Source: Pseudoalteromonas byunsanensis
GTDB taxonomy: Bacteria > Pseudomonadota > Gammaproteobacteria > Enterobacterales > Alteromonadaceae
Assembly: GCF_001854475.1 (NCBI RefSeq)
Contig: NZ_MNAN01000035.1
Location: forward strand, 281,460-345,459
Reading direction: 5' to 3'
DNA length: 64,000 nucleotides
How positions within the stretch are numbered: the stretch's first letter is position 1; each line of letters opens with the position of its first letter. Both the position numbers and the translations under genes were made by a program. Below the pieces are notes generated by a model. It was given only the letters and a program-made list of their open reading frames with translations. It was not told the DNA's origin and searched no databases. Positions 34,541 to 44,096 of this stretch are shown here, piece by piece.

Positions 34541-37432
34541 TTACTCTGCGTAAGTCTCTACCGCTGGGCATGAACAAATTAGGTTGCGGTCGCCGTATAC
34601 GTCGTCGATACGGGTTACGGTTGGCCAGAATTTGTCTTTTGCTACGCTTGGTACTGGGAACGCAGCGTAGAAGCGGTCGTATGCACGGTCCCACTCGTTG
34701 CCAAGTACGTCGGCTTGGGTGTGCGGTGCAAACACTAGTGGGTTGTTTTCGATTGACCACTCGCCTGAGATGATCTTGTCGATTTCGCCCTTGATTGACA
34801 CCATCGCTTCGATGAAACGGTCAATTTCTACTTTAGACTCAGATTCAGTTGGCTCAATCATCAAGGTGCCCGCAACTGGGAACGACATGGTTGGTGAGTG
34901 GAAGCCGTAGTCTTGTAAACGCTTCGCCACATCCATTTCAGTGATGCCTGAGGCTTCTTTGATTGGACGTAAGTCAACAATACACTCGTGCGCTACGCGG
35001 TTGTTTTGACCACGGTACAAAATTGGGAAGTGCTCGCTTAACTTTTCAGTGAGGTAGTTCGCGTTCACAATCGCCATTTCTGTTGCTTGCTTTAAGCCTT
35101 CGCTGCCCATCATGGCAATGTATGCCCAAGAGATAGGTAGGATTGCCGCTGAGCCATAAGGCGCTGCTGAAACCGCACCGTTACCTTCTGTTGTGCCCGC
35201 TACGTTAATAACGCTGTGGTTCGGCATAAATGGCGCAAGGTGCGATTTAACACCGATTGGGCCAACACCTGGGCCACCGCCACCGTGTGGAATACAGAAT
35301 GTTTTGTGTAGGTTTAGGTGCGATACGTCAGAGCCGATTGAACCTGGGCTGGTTACACCTACTTGCGCGTTCATGTTTGCGCCGTCCATGTAAACCTGAC
35401 CACCGTGCTGGTGTACGATGTCACACACTTCTTTAATGGTTTGCTCGTAAACACCGTGTGTAGACGGGTAAGTAACCATGATACAAGATAGGTTTTCTGC
35501 TACGTCAGCGGCTTTTGCACGTAGGTCTTCCATATCAATGTTACCGTTCTTATCACAGCCAACCACCACAACTTTCATGCTGGCCATTTGTGCAGATGCC
35601 GGGTTTGTACCGTGTGCTGAGCTTGGGATCAAACAGATGTTACGGTGACCTTCGCCACGTGACTCGTGGTATTTACGAATCGCGATAAGACCTGCGTATT
35701 CACCTTGGGCACCTGAGTTAGGCTGTAGTGATACGGCGTCATAACCTGTGATGTCAACTAACCAATCATGTAGTTCGTTGATCATGATTTGGTAGCCTTG
35801 CGCTTGGTCTAGTGGGCAGAACGGGTGTAGCTCTGCAAACTCAGGCCAAGTTACTGGGATCATCTCCGCAGTCGCGTTTAGCTTCATGGTACATGAACCA
35901 AGCGAAATCATTGAGTGGTTAAGCGCTAAGTCTTTGTTCTCTAGACGCTTGATGTAACGCAGCATTTCAGTCTCGCTGTGGTACGAGTTGAAGTTAGGGT
36001 GCGTTAAAATTTCGTCGTCACGAACTAGGCTTGCAGGAATACCTGTGATGTCGTCTTTGCTTACTTGTGCGTCTAGCGCGTCAACATCTAGGCCGTGGCC
36101 TTCGCCAAGGATGATGTCGAACAACTGGGCTACATCGGCACGTGTCGTTGTTTCGTTTACAGAGAGTGAGTATTCACCCGCATGGTTAGTGGCAAAATTC
36201 ACTTCTGCCGCTAAAGCACGTGCAACTACGTCGTCTTTGTTATCAGCAACAACGGTTAATGTGTCAAACCAGGTGTCGTGCTTAAGGGCAACGCCTTTTG
36301 ATTTAAGACCTGTCGCTACAATGCTTGCAAAACGGTTAATACGCTGAGCAATTGTCTTAAGGCCCTGTGGACCGTGGTACACCGCATAGAACGCTGCCAT
36401 GTTAGCTAGCAATACCTGCGCTGTACAAATGTTTGAATTGGCTTTTTCGCGGCGGATGTGCTGCTCACGTGTTTGCATCGCCATACGCAGTGCATCATTG
36501 CCTAAACGGTCTTTTGATACACCAATGATACGCCCTGGTAGTGAACGCTTATACGCATCACGCGTTGCAAAGAATGCCGCGTGAGGACCACCATAACCCA
36601 TAGGCACACCAAAACGCTGCGCTGAACCCAATACTACGTCGGCACCTAGTTGGCCTGGCGCTTTAAGTAGCAATAAGCTCATGATGTCAGCGGCCACACA
36701 GGCAATCGCTTTTTTGTTTTGTACTTGTGCGATTAGCTCTTGTACGTCAACCACTTCACCCGTTGTGCTTGGGTATTGGAATAAAGCACCAAAAATCTCG
36801 TGATTTGCAGCGTCAACAGCAGGACCCACCACCACTTCAAAACCAAACTGCTCTGCGCGTGTTGCCACTACGTCGATAGTTTGTGTGTGTACATCATCTG
36901 CAATAAAGAAGATATTGGCTTTTTTCGCTTTCGCAACACGCTTAGCAAGCGCCATTGCTTCTGCTGCGGCTGTCGCTTCATCAAGTAGTGACGCAGACGC
37001 TAGGTCTAAACCTGTTAAGTCAATGGTAAGAGTCTGGAAGTTTAATAATGATTCTAAACGGCCTTGTGCGATCTCTGGCTGATATGGAGTATAAGCCGTG
37101 TACCAACCTGGATTTTCAAGTACGTTACGTAAAATTACGTTCGGTACATGCGTTGGGTGGTAACCCTGACCGATATATGACTTGAATACCTTGTTCTTGC
37201 TTGCAACTGATTTTAGGTAGCTCAGCGTTTCAACTTCAGTGCGACTTTCACCGATGTTTAACCCTTGCTCTAAACGGATAGCCGCAGGTACAGTTTGACC
37301 GATCAGCTCTTCAACACTCGATACCCCAAGAGCGTTTAGCATGTCAGTTACTTGCGCCGGGCTTGGGCCGATATGGCGACGAATAAAATCTTGCTTTTGC
37401 TCTAATTGTTCAAGAGATTTGGCGTTTGACAT
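34541..37432 (-). CDS. gcvP: Glycine dehydrogenase (decarboxylating), P protein
   Basis: The 963-residue protein is the full-length single-chain P protein. It decarboxylates glycine with pyridoxal phosphate and passes the aminomethyl group to lipoyl-GcvH. The start QKQDFIRRHIGPSPAQV... and the PLP lysine in SHLNLHKTFCIPHGGGG (about residue 710) are diagnostic. The glycine-rich GGPGVGPIGV loop follows directly. It is last in gcvT-gcvH-gcvP, 213 bases after gcvH. The two halves show the usual internal duplication, and nothing is missing. Confidence 0.97.
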   Translation of the reverse strand: MSNAKSLEQLEQKQDFIRRHIGPSPAQVTDMLNALGVSSVEELIGQTVPAAIRLEQGLNIGESRTEVETLSYLKSVASKNKVFKSYIGQGYHPTHVPNVILRNVLENPGWYTAYTPYQPEIAQGRLESLLNFQTLTIDLTGLDLASASLLDEATAAAEAMALAKRVAKAKKANIFFIADDVHTQTIDVVATRAEQFGFEVVVGPAVDAANHEIFGALFQYPSTTGEVVDVQELIAQVQNKKAIACVAADIMSLLLLKAPGQLGADVVLGSAQRFGVPMGYGGPHAAFFATRDAYKRSLPGRIIGVSKDRLGNDALRMAMQTREQHIRREKANSNICTAQVLLANMAAFYAVYHGPQGLKTIAQRINRFASIVATGLKSKGVALKHDTWFDTLTVVADNKDDVVARALAAEVNFATNHAGEYSLSVNETTTRADVAQLFDIILGEGHGLDVDALDAQVSKDDITGIPASLVRDDEILTHPNFNSYHSETEMLRYIKRLENKDLALNHSMISLGSCTMKLNATAEMIPVTWPEFAELHPFCPLDQAQGYQIMINELHDWLVDITGYDAVSLQPNSGAQGEYAGLIAIRKYHESRGEGHRNICLIPSSAHGTNPASAQMASMKVVVVGCDKNGNIDMEDLRAKAADVAENLSCIMVTYPSTHGVYEQTIKEVCDIVHQHGGQVYMDGANMNAQVGVTSPGSIGSDVSHLNLHKTFCIPHGGGGPGVGPIGVKSHLAPFMPNHSVINVAGTTEGNGAVSAAPYGSAAILPISWAYIAMMGSEGLKQATEMAIVNANYLTEKLSEHFPILYRGQNNRVAHECIVDLRPIKEASGITEMDVAKRLQDYGFHSPTMSFPVAGTLMIEPTESESKVEIDRFIEAMVSIKGEIDKIISGEWSIENNPLVFAPHTQADVLGNEWDRAYDRFYAAFPVPSVAKDKFWPTVTRIDDVYGDRNLICSCPAVETYAE

Positions 37433-37645
37433 TAGTCCAGATTCCTATGATCCAAATTAAAAAGTGTGTTTGTCACAGCAGCCTTGGTAACAGCAGAGTA
37501 ACAAAACTAAATCAGCCCATGTGATATGGCACACGGGCCAAAAATGCGGTGCATTTTATTAACCCCAAATTTGAAAATGCATTTCTTAACAGGGGTTAAT
37601 TATAAAAGCCCCAATAAATGGGGCCTTTAGATAGACGTAAAACGA

Positions 37646-38035
37646 TTAGTCTTCGTCGATTGAATTCGCGTAACCTTCCGCATCTAAAAGGTTATCAAGC
37701 TCTGACTCGTCAGTAGCTTTAATGCGGAATAACCAACCGTCGCCATAAGCGTCATTGTTAACCGTCTCTGGTGAATCTTCTAGCTCTTCGTTGATAGCAA
37801 CGATAGTGCCTGAGATTGGCGCGTAAATGTCAGAAGCTGCTTTAACAGACTCAGCAACTGCGCAATCTTCGCCAGCATCTACTTCATCATCTACTTCTGG
37901 TAATTCTACGAATACCATGTCGCCTAGAAGTTCTTGAGCGTGCTCGGTGATACCTACTGTGTAAGTGCCATCGCCTTCAGCGCGAACCCACTCGTGTGAA
38001 GACGCGTACTTTAACTCGCTAGGAATGTTGCTCAT
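37646..38035 (-). CDS. gcvH: Glycine cleavage system H protein
   Basis: The 129-residue lipoyl carrier has its lipoylated lysine in AVAESVKAASDIYAPISG. The conserved N-terminus ELKYASSHEWV and C-terminal GDGWLFRI are present. It shuttles the aminomethyl group between P, T and L proteins. It lies 54 bases after gcvT and is co-transcribed with gcvP. Length is normal for the family. Confidence 0.97.
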   Translation of the reverse strand: MSNIPSELKYASSHEWVRAEGDGTYTVGITEHAQELLGDMVFVELPEVDDEVDAGEDCAVAESVKAASDIYAPISGTIVAINEELEDSPETVNNDAYGDGWLFRIKATDESELDNLLDAEGYANSIDED

Positions 38036-38089
38036 CTTTTTGTTCCTTTGGTTCGGTGTTTTAGGCGGTTAACCCACCCTTTCTTAATA

Positions 38090-39172
38090 TTAAATAACTG
38101 CTTTGCCGTTACGTACGAAGCAAGGCTTCACTACTTTCACGTCAACTAACTTTTTGCGCATTTCAACCTGTGCCGTATCGCCCGTTGAGCGAGGAACACG
38201 TGCTAATGCCACACTAAAGCCTAAAGTTGGTGAGAATGTACCAGAAGTGATCACCCCTTCGCCACCCTCTACGATAACTTTAGAGCCACTGCGAAGTACA
38301 CCTTTGCTTTCTAAAACTAAACCAACTAATTTATCAGTGCTTTTTTCAGCGCGTTGTTGTTCCAATACTGTACGGCCGATAAAGTCACGCTCCGCAGGCT
38401 CCCAAGCAATGGTCCACGCCATGTTTGCAGCCAGTGGCGATACAGACTCATCCATATCTAAACCGTACAGGTTCATGCCCGCTTCTAAACGTAGCGTATC
38501 ACGCGCGCCTAAGCCAGCAGGAGCAACACCCGCGTCTAATAATTTTTGCCAAAGATCAGCTGCATCATCGTTATGAACCACAATCTCATAACCGTCTTCA
38601 CCGGTATAACCTGTCGTTGCAATAAATAAATCACCCGCTTGCACACCGAAGAAAGGCTTCATGCCTTCAACCGCTGCTTTTTGTTCATCGCTTAACACCG
38701 TCGCTGTTTTTGCTTTAGCATTTGGACCTTGTACCGCAATCATCGCATACTCTGGGCGCTCAGTGACTTCTACCGCGTAACCTTCAGATACTTTCGCAAT
38801 GTGTGCTAAGTCTTTCTCACGTGTTGCAGAGTTAACCACCAAGCGATAGCTGGTTTCAGTGAAGAAATAAATGATCAGGTCGTCTATCACACCGCCTTGC
38901 TCGTTAAGCATACCTGTGTATAGTGCTTTACCCGGTACAGTTAACTTAGCCACATCGTTGGCAACGAGTTTACGCAAAAATGCTTTTGCATCATCGCCTG
39001 CTACGTCAACAATGGTCATGTGAGAAACATCAAACATGCCAGCATCGTTACGTACTGCGTTGTGCTCTTCAATTTGTGACCCATAGTTGATAGGCATTTC
39101 CCAACCGTGAAAGTCAACCATTTTTGCGCCAGCTTCAAGGTGCTTGGCATGTAACACTGTTTTAGAAGTCAT
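38090..39172 (-). CDS. gcvT: Aminomethyltransferase (glycine cleavage T protein)
   Basis: The 360-residue folate-dependent enzyme releases ammonia and makes methylene-tetrahydrofolate from the aminomethyl-lipoyl arm. The N-terminal HAKHLEAGAKMVDFHGWEMP, the catalytic Asp region NDAGMFDVSHM and the folate-binding GYTGEDGYEI block are present. It is first in the operon. The leader has no glycine-riboswitch core. A terminator separates it from the truncated GcvT-like gene upstream, so the operon should have its own promoter. Confidence 0.97.
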   Translation of the reverse strand: MTSKTVLHAKHLEAGAKMVDFHGWEMPINYGSQIEEHNAVRNDAGMFDVSHMTIVDVAGDDAKAFLRKLVANDVAKLTVPGKALYTGMLNEQGGVIDDLIIYFFTETSYRLVVNSATREKDLAHIAKVSEGYAVEVTERPEYAMIAVQGPNAKAKTATVLSDEQKAAVEGMKPFFGVQAGDLFIATTGYTGEDGYEIVVHNDDAADLWQKLLDAGVAPAGLGARDTLRLEAGMNLYGLDMDESVSPLAANMAWTIAWEPAERDFIGRTVLEQQRAEKSTDKLVGLVLESKGVLRSGSKVIVEGGEGVITSGTFSPTLGFSVALARVPRSTGDTAQVEMRKKLVDVKVVKPCFVRNGKAVI

Positions 39173-39253
39173 ATCATTCCTTCACTTATATTTAATCAAC
39201 AAGCCGAGTTGTTGACACTACCTCAAACGAGGTGGGGTTAATTCAAATAGCAA

Positions 39254-39281
39254 CAAGGGCACGCCATATAGCGTGCCCTTG
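39254..39281 (-). terminator. Terminator between the GcvT-like gene and gcvT
   Basis: A perfect 11-bp stem CAAGGGCACGC/GCGTGCCCTTG with 6-base loop, followed on the minus strand by TTGCTATTTG. Located 10 bases beyond the stop of the upstream gene. Confidence 0.75.
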
Positions 39282-39291
39282 TTATTTTGAT

Positions 39292-39864
39292 TTAGTTTAG
39301 GTCAAAGCCTTGCGCTTGCAATGTTGCTTGCCATTTATTCAGCGTAGGTAATTGTGCAATTAGCTGATAACGCTGCTCACCTTGCTCTAATAGAGAGGTG
39401 ACGAATACTTCACCGCTTTGTCTGCCATAACATACCTGTTCGTCGGATAATCGCAACCCAGGTGTTAACTCAAAGCTGTTAACTAGGGTTTCAAACGCCT
39501 GCAAGCCTGACACGGTGGTAATGGCTAAATCATCACGTACCACCAACTCTATGTCGTAGTCTTCAACATACGCAGCCACAAATCGCTCTAAAATCTCCAC
39601 CGCACTGCTTTGTACCACAAAACGATAAGCCGTTTCACTGAAGTAATACACGCAATAAGATTGGCCACCATCTAGATTGCCTTGAATACCAAGACCCGGT
39701 GCCATTAGCTTGTTGAGGTTTAAACCCATTTGCTGATTTAAAAAAGGTGTCGCTTCAAACCCGCTAAAATCGAGTACGGTTAACTCTTGTGTCATCGCCA
39801 TACTATTAACGGCTGGTGCACAGCCTTGGCGGTGCTTAGCAAACATTGTAGGTGCAAATGTCAT
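39292..39864 (-). CDS. Truncated GcvT/YgfZ-like folate-domain protein
   Basis: The 190-residue protein aligns by eye with the middle of GcvT (CVYYFSETAYRFVVQSSA here, IYFFTETSYRLVVNSATR in GcvT). It lacks the N-terminal catalytic block and the C-terminal barrel. An N-terminal stretch MTFAPTMFAKHRQGCAPAV may partly replace it. AAGGTGTCTCT precedes the ATG. YgfZ-type relatives help build Fe-S clusters; this one is much shorter. It sits directly upstream of gcvT and divergent from a LysR gene, so it may be a glycine/folate sensor or a regulatory relative. No catalytic activity can be claimed. Confidence 0.6.
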   Translation of the reverse strand: MTFAPTMFAKHRQGCAPAVNSMAMTQELTVLDFSGFEATPFLNQQMGLNLNKLMAPGLGIQGNLDGGQSYCVYYFSETAYRFVVQSSAVEILERFVAAYVEDYDIELVVRDDLAITTVSGLQAFETLVNSFELTPGLRLSDEQVCYGRQSGEVFVTSLLEQGEQRYQLIAQLPTLNKWQATLQAQGFDLN

Positions 39865-39932
39865 AGAGACACCTTAATTAAATTTCGATAAACACAGAGT
39901 ATATTGACCCTAAAAGCCAACAACAAATTGTA

Positions 39933-39956
39933 ATTATTTATCCATTGATAAATAAT
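39933..39956. promoter_or_regulatory. Palindromic operator candidate between the GcvT-like and LysR genes
   Basis: Perfect inverted repeat ATTATTTATC, 4-base spacer, GATAAATAAT in the 130-base divergent intergenic region. It is the expected place and form for the LysR protein encoded alongside. Binding is inferred. Confidence 0.5.
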
Positions 39957-39994
39957 GCTTATGTAATTAGCTTTGTTAAATAGTATTTATTAAT

Positions 39995-40840
39995 ATGAAG
40001 AACTTATCCATTGATGGTCTGCGTACGCTCGTGACCGTGGTTGACGTAGGCGGCTTTGCAAAAGCTGGCGAGCTGCTGGGCTTGTCACAACCGGCTGTAT
40101 CACTACAGATAAAGCGCTTAGAAGACATGCTCAACTGTAAGCTGTTTAAAAAGCAAGGTCAAAGACAGGTACTTAATCAATACGGTGAGTTATTATTGCC
40201 GCTTGCCAAGCAGATGTTGCAACACAATGATGCAATCATTCAGCAGTTCACCTCTGAAAGCGTGACGGGTAAAGTGCGCTTAGGGATCCCCAGTGAGTTT
40301 GCCGCTCGCATTTTACCCTCCATCATTGGTGATTTTGTGTCTTTATATCCAGACGTATCACTGGAAGTTAAGTCACGCTTAAGTAAGCATTTACTTTCAT
40401 CTTCAAGGCAAGATCAATTTGATTTAGTGCTGGCGCTGAATGAACAGCTCGATTCAGGTCAACATCCTATCTTTATGCAGGATCAGTTGGTTTGGGTCGG
40501 AGACTTATCTAAAGCCAGTGAAGGGACGGTGACACTGGTCACCGCTCCAGAGGGCTGTATTTATCGACGTCGCGCGATTGAAGCCTTACAGCAAGCAGGT
40601 ATTAAACACCGCATTATATACAGTAACGCCGATTTAACTGGATTAACCGCAGCCCTCAAAGAAGGATTGGGGATCACCGTACTGGCAAAAAGTACCGTAC
40701 CTAATGAGCTTAATTATCAAAGTCACACCGCAATCTTGCCAGAACTAGGACAGATTGGTATCTGCCTTATTAAGAACTCTGGTGAATCTGTTAATGCGGT
40801 CGACAAGCTCGCCGAGTTTATCGCGCTTCGACTCGGTTAA
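39995..40840 (+). CDS. LysR-family transcriptional regulator
   Basis: The 281-residue protein has an N-terminal winged helix (about 1-65; LVTVVDVGGFAKAGELLGLS then QPAVSLQIKRLEDML). A periplasmic-binding-protein-like effector domain follows (about 90-280). It is divergent from the GcvT-like gene across a palindrome-bearing intergenic region and most likely controls it, possibly also gcvTHP beyond. The effector is unknown. It is not recognisably GcvA. The next gene starts 32 bases later on the same strand. Confidence 0.85.
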   Translation: MKNLSIDGLRTLVTVVDVGGFAKAGELLGLSQPAVSLQIKRLEDMLNCKLFKKQGQRQVLNQYGELLLPLAKQMLQHNDAIIQQFTSESVTGKVRLGIPSEFAARILPSIIGDFVSLYPDVSLEVKSRLSKHLLSSSRQDQFDLVLALNEQLDSGQHPIFMQDQLVWVGDLSKASEGTVTLVTAPEGCIYRRRAIEALQQAGIKHRIIYSNADLTGLTAALKEGLGITVLAKSTVPNELNYQSHTAILPELGQIGICLIKNSGESVNAVDKLAEFIALRLG

Positions 40841-40871
40841 TCGTCATAACAATAGGTTTTAAGGCCAAACA

Positions 40872-42839
40872 ATGATTGTAATTAATGGCAAACGACTTGA
40901 CCCAGTAACTGGTGAGCTCACATACAAAGACAAAGTAATTCAACTTGAGCCCAAGGTCTTGGCTGTTTTATTGGCACTATATGAGGCCAAAGGACAGCTG
41001 GTTTCACAACAAACCTTGCTAGACAGTATCTGGCATAACACGGTAGTTGCACCAAATGCATTACAACGTTGTATCACTCAATTGCGTAAACACCTTGATG
41101 ATGACGACAAAACACTGATCCAAACGTTCCCGAAAAAAGGTTATCGTTTATGCCACAAACCGCGATACAGCAAACTTCTCTCTAGTAGCACTTTTATGCT
41201 GGTAAGTGCTTGTTTTTTAGTATTACTATTTGCATTGTGGCTGCTTCAAAAGTTAATAACCGACCCTTCCGTATTCCCCACAACAAAGCAAATACGGCAA
41301 GTCATCCCCATAACATACAGCAAAGCCTCCGAACACAGCGGCACATATGGTCACGATCATTACGCATACATTACTGATATAGCACCACAGCAACAGGTGC
41401 TCACGGTACTCAATAGCACCACACAACAAAGCCAAGTGCTGCTCAATGCCACACATTTTTTTAGTGCGCCCGCTTTTGCCCCTCAATCAAAACGTTTGCT
41501 GATAAGCCAACAGCGCAAGCCTTTGCAGCCACAGCCTCATAAATGTAGTCAGTTAGTACTTATCAACTTAACAACTACTAAACAGCAAGATGTTGGTAAC
41601 TGTGCTCAACCATTTATTGAGAAAATACTCTGGCTTAGCGAAGACCGAGTTGTTTTATTGGCAAGCAACCAATTGAGTATGCTCTCACTCGCGTCACCAG
41701 AACAAGCACAGTCATTACAGTTACCTAATGATGTTAAGCGCCTAGTTGATATACAACTACACGATGCCAACACTGTACAGCTCAGCGGAGTAAACCCAAC
41801 GGGAGAAGCTAAATTGTGGTTGGTGCGCATTGAGGGCAATACGCTAAATACCTTAAACACCCAGCCTTTACCATCTCCAACTTCTCGAACAAGCATAGTG
41901 AAGCTTAATAACAATCAACAAATTCACGCATATAACAATCAGCTCTTTTTCTATCAAGACAATAAGTTAACAGGACAAACGCTCATCCACAGCCCAAGCA
42001 AGATAGAATTAAACGATGTAATAGACACAAACACTTTGCTGGCGACGCAGGCGTATCAAGATCAGGACATTACCGAAAGACGGTTTGATGACACGGGGAA
42101 ATTCCAGGACCATTTCATCAGCGAAAGTGAGTTTATAGAAGGTGATGCTCAGTATCAGCCAAACGCGCAAAGCATCGCCTTTTTGTCCTCTCGCTCTGGT
42201 TCATCACAACTTTGGATAACAGCAACACAACCTCGACAACTCACTTTTGCGCAGCCCGTGAGCAACTTTATATGGCAGCAAAATGGTCAAGCTGTTTGGT
42301 TTTTAAGTGATGCGAAGCTCTACCGGCTAGCCATGGACGGTCAACTTACAATGATCTCAATACCAGTCACACTCAAGTTGCTTTTTCAGCACGTGGAGTA
42401 CTCTTCGACCAATAGTTATTTACTGGCCAGCCAAGACAACAACAATCATCTTTTAAAAATTGACCTTAACACACTGACAGTTACAACCTTGTTAAATGAG
42501 CCAGTAAATTGGGCGCAAGAAGCACAGCAAAATGTGGTGTTTTTTGCCACACAAACAGGCTATCTTCAGCGCCTTGAAGGCCACTCCATTACTCAAGAGA
42601 GCGCTTTTGAAGACCAAAAACTGCAATGGCGTTTTTATTATCGTGATAGTCGGTTGGTGGTGCCGTTAAAGGACCAAACAATTTGGGCGTTTGATCCAAC
42701 CGAGCACAGCAAGCAGTTTCTAAGTAAGTACGATGAACGAGTGCACCTAGTCAGTGATATAAAACTGACACCACTGTCGCTGCTAGCAACAACAGCAAGT
42801 GAACATCACGCCAATTTAGTGAAAATTATTATTGATTAG
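40872..42839 (+). CDS. Membrane-bound ToxR/CadC-like regulator with periplasmic propeller domain
   Basis: The 655-residue protein has an N-terminal OmpR-type winged helix (about 1-98; VAPNALQRCITQLRKHLDDD is the recognition region, FPKKGYRLC the wing). One membrane helix lies at about 112-130 (STFMLVSACFLVLLFALWLL). The periplasmic part is large and beta-propeller-like, with repeated WITATQPRQLTF-type blades. Proteins of this plan sense outside signals and bind DNA without a phosphorelay. Its 3' end overlaps the convergent esterase gene by 24 bases. The target is unknown. Confidence 0.75.
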   Translation: MIVINGKRLDPVTGELTYKDKVIQLEPKVLAVLLALYEAKGQLVSQQTLLDSIWHNTVVAPNALQRCITQLRKHLDDDDKTLIQTFPKKGYRLCHKPRYSKLLSSSTFMLVSACFLVLLFALWLLQKLITDPSVFPTTKQIRQVIPITYSKASEHSGTYGHDHYAYITDIAPQQQVLTVLNSTTQQSQVLLNATHFFSAPAFAPQSKRLLISQQRKPLQPQPHKCSQLVLINLTTTKQQDVGNCAQPFIEKILWLSEDRVVLLASNQLSMLSLASPEQAQSLQLPNDVKRLVDIQLHDANTVQLSGVNPTGEAKLWLVRIEGNTLNTLNTQPLPSPTSRTSIVKLNNNQQIHAYNNQLFFYQDNKLTGQTLIHSPSKIELNDVIDTNTLLATQAYQDQDITERRFDDTGKFQDHFISESEFIEGDAQYQPNAQSIAFLSSRSGSSQLWITATQPRQLTFAQPVSNFIWQQNGQAVWFLSDAKLYRLAMDGQLTMISIPVTLKLLFQHVEYSSTNSYLLASQDNNNHLLKIDLNTLTVTTLLNEPVNWAQEAQQNVVFFATQTGYLQRLEGHSITQESAFEDQKLQWRFYYRDSRLVVPLKDQTIWAFDPTEHSKQFLSKYDERVHLVSDIKLTPLSLLATTASEHHANLVKIIID

Positions 42840-43922
42840 GCTCCCAATATAGCTCTGTGCTTCTTCATTACGCTGCGCTTTAGCAAGTGCTAAAGCACTT
42901 TCTAGCAAAGGCTTTGCGGCAATGGGCTGCGATATTTTGAGTAAAGCCTGTGCGTAGCGAAGGTGATAGTTCACATTGGTTGGGTTGTGTTTGATTAAGT
43001 GTTCGAATACCTGTTTGCCTTTATGCGCCTGCCCTTGTTCAAAATAGTAGTTGGCTAATCCTTGTAACTTGCCGTTTGGCGACATGTCATAATCATACTT
43101 TTTATTAGCCCTTTGCTGTTGTGAAAGCACAGCAGCTATTCCCCCCTTGGCATAAGGCGCATAGTCCACAATTCGCATATCAGAAAACAACCACTTCGCT
43201 CCTTGCTCAAAAGACAACAGCGGTGCACTCAAGTAGTTTTCTGCGCTGAGATCCACAAAAGAACTCTGCTCAAAGTTGTACAACGGCTTCGTTAAAGCTA
43301 CAAAGTGTGGCTTATTCTCAGTGAACGATCCCAATGACAAATGTAAAGAGCGACCCTTTAAAGTATTTTCTAGCGCTTTACTCATAGCTTTTCGCCAACC
43401 TTCATCCGCCAACTCCAACGCTGGACTGGTAATAATAGCCCCCTGATACTGCTGCGGATACTGAGCAAACAGCTCCAGTGCTATATTTCCCCTAGAGGAA
43501 AACCCCTCCAGCACGGTATATGGCGCTATGCGAAAGGCGCTTTTTAAATAAACGAAAATATCTTTGTGTAATACTTGAGCAAGCTTATTTGTATATACCC
43601 CCTGGGCCAATTCCTCCTTTTGGGCCACCTCTATATCTGGTAGCTGAAGAATAATCATTTGTGGCATTGGACCAAAATCAACATGACTAAGCCAATCAAC
43701 TTGTGAGCGCAACACCGCCATGCGACTACTTCCTGCGCTTGTCACGAGCAAAGGATACAGCTTTGCATCCGTTTGCTGATAATTGTGTGGCACATAAAGA
43801 TTAACCTTAAGGCGGCGCTGTAAAACGTCAGAATGAATATCCAACTCGTGAAGTACAGCGTTAATAGCCCAACTTAACGGGCTAAATAAACATATAGCGA
43901 TGGCAATGAATAAATTTTTCAT
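42816..43922 (-). CDS. Secreted esterase-like alpha/beta hydrolase with TPR tail
   Basis: The 368-residue protein has a signal peptide ending PLSWAI. The first part (about 20-270) resembles the esterase-D/enterochelin-esterase-type fold (VNLYVPHNYQQTDAKLYPLL; nucleophile in EGFSSRGNIAL, Ser near residue 144). The C-terminal 90 residues form two tetratricopeptide-like repeats (GLANYYFEQGQAHKGKQVFE; HLRYAQALLKI). It should act in the periplasm on ester substrates. The nucleophile context GFSSRG lacks the usual second glycine. Its neighbour at 40872 is convergent, so co-regulation is not implied. Confidence 0.65.
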   Translation of the reverse strand: MKNLFIAIAICLFSPLSWAINAVLHELDIHSDVLQRRLKVNLYVPHNYQQTDAKLYPLLVTSAGSSRMAVLRSQVDWLSHVDFGPMPQMIILQLPDIEVAQKEELAQGVYTNKLAQVLHKDIFVYLKSAFRIAPYTVLEGFSSRGNIALELFAQYPQQYQGAIITSPALELADEGWRKAMSKALENTLKGRSLHLSLGSFTENKPHFVALTKPLYNFEQSSFVDLSAENYLSAPLLSFEQGAKWLFSDMRIVDYAPYAKGGIAAVLSQQQRANKKYDYDMSPNGKLQGLANYYFEQGQAHKGKQVFEHLIKHNPTNVNYHLRYAQALLKISQPIAAKPLLESALALAKAQRNEEAQSYIGSLINNNFH

Positions 43923-44096
43923 AATGGCTCCTTATAAAACGAGCCAAAACCCTAACTTAAGTGTGCAGCTGGAGAATTGATAATTTATTGATAAATAGCT
44001 GATGAATCACTGATAAGAAAATAAAAGCTTATAATTTAATACGTTGAGTGATTAGTTAGGCCCTGAGTATAACCAGAGCCCATGTAAATATCGCGG

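Noticed and set aside
38036..39291. Glycine riboswitch upstream of gcvT
   Set aside because: I looked for the conserved core in the leader and did not find it; only a terminator and a short hairpin are present.
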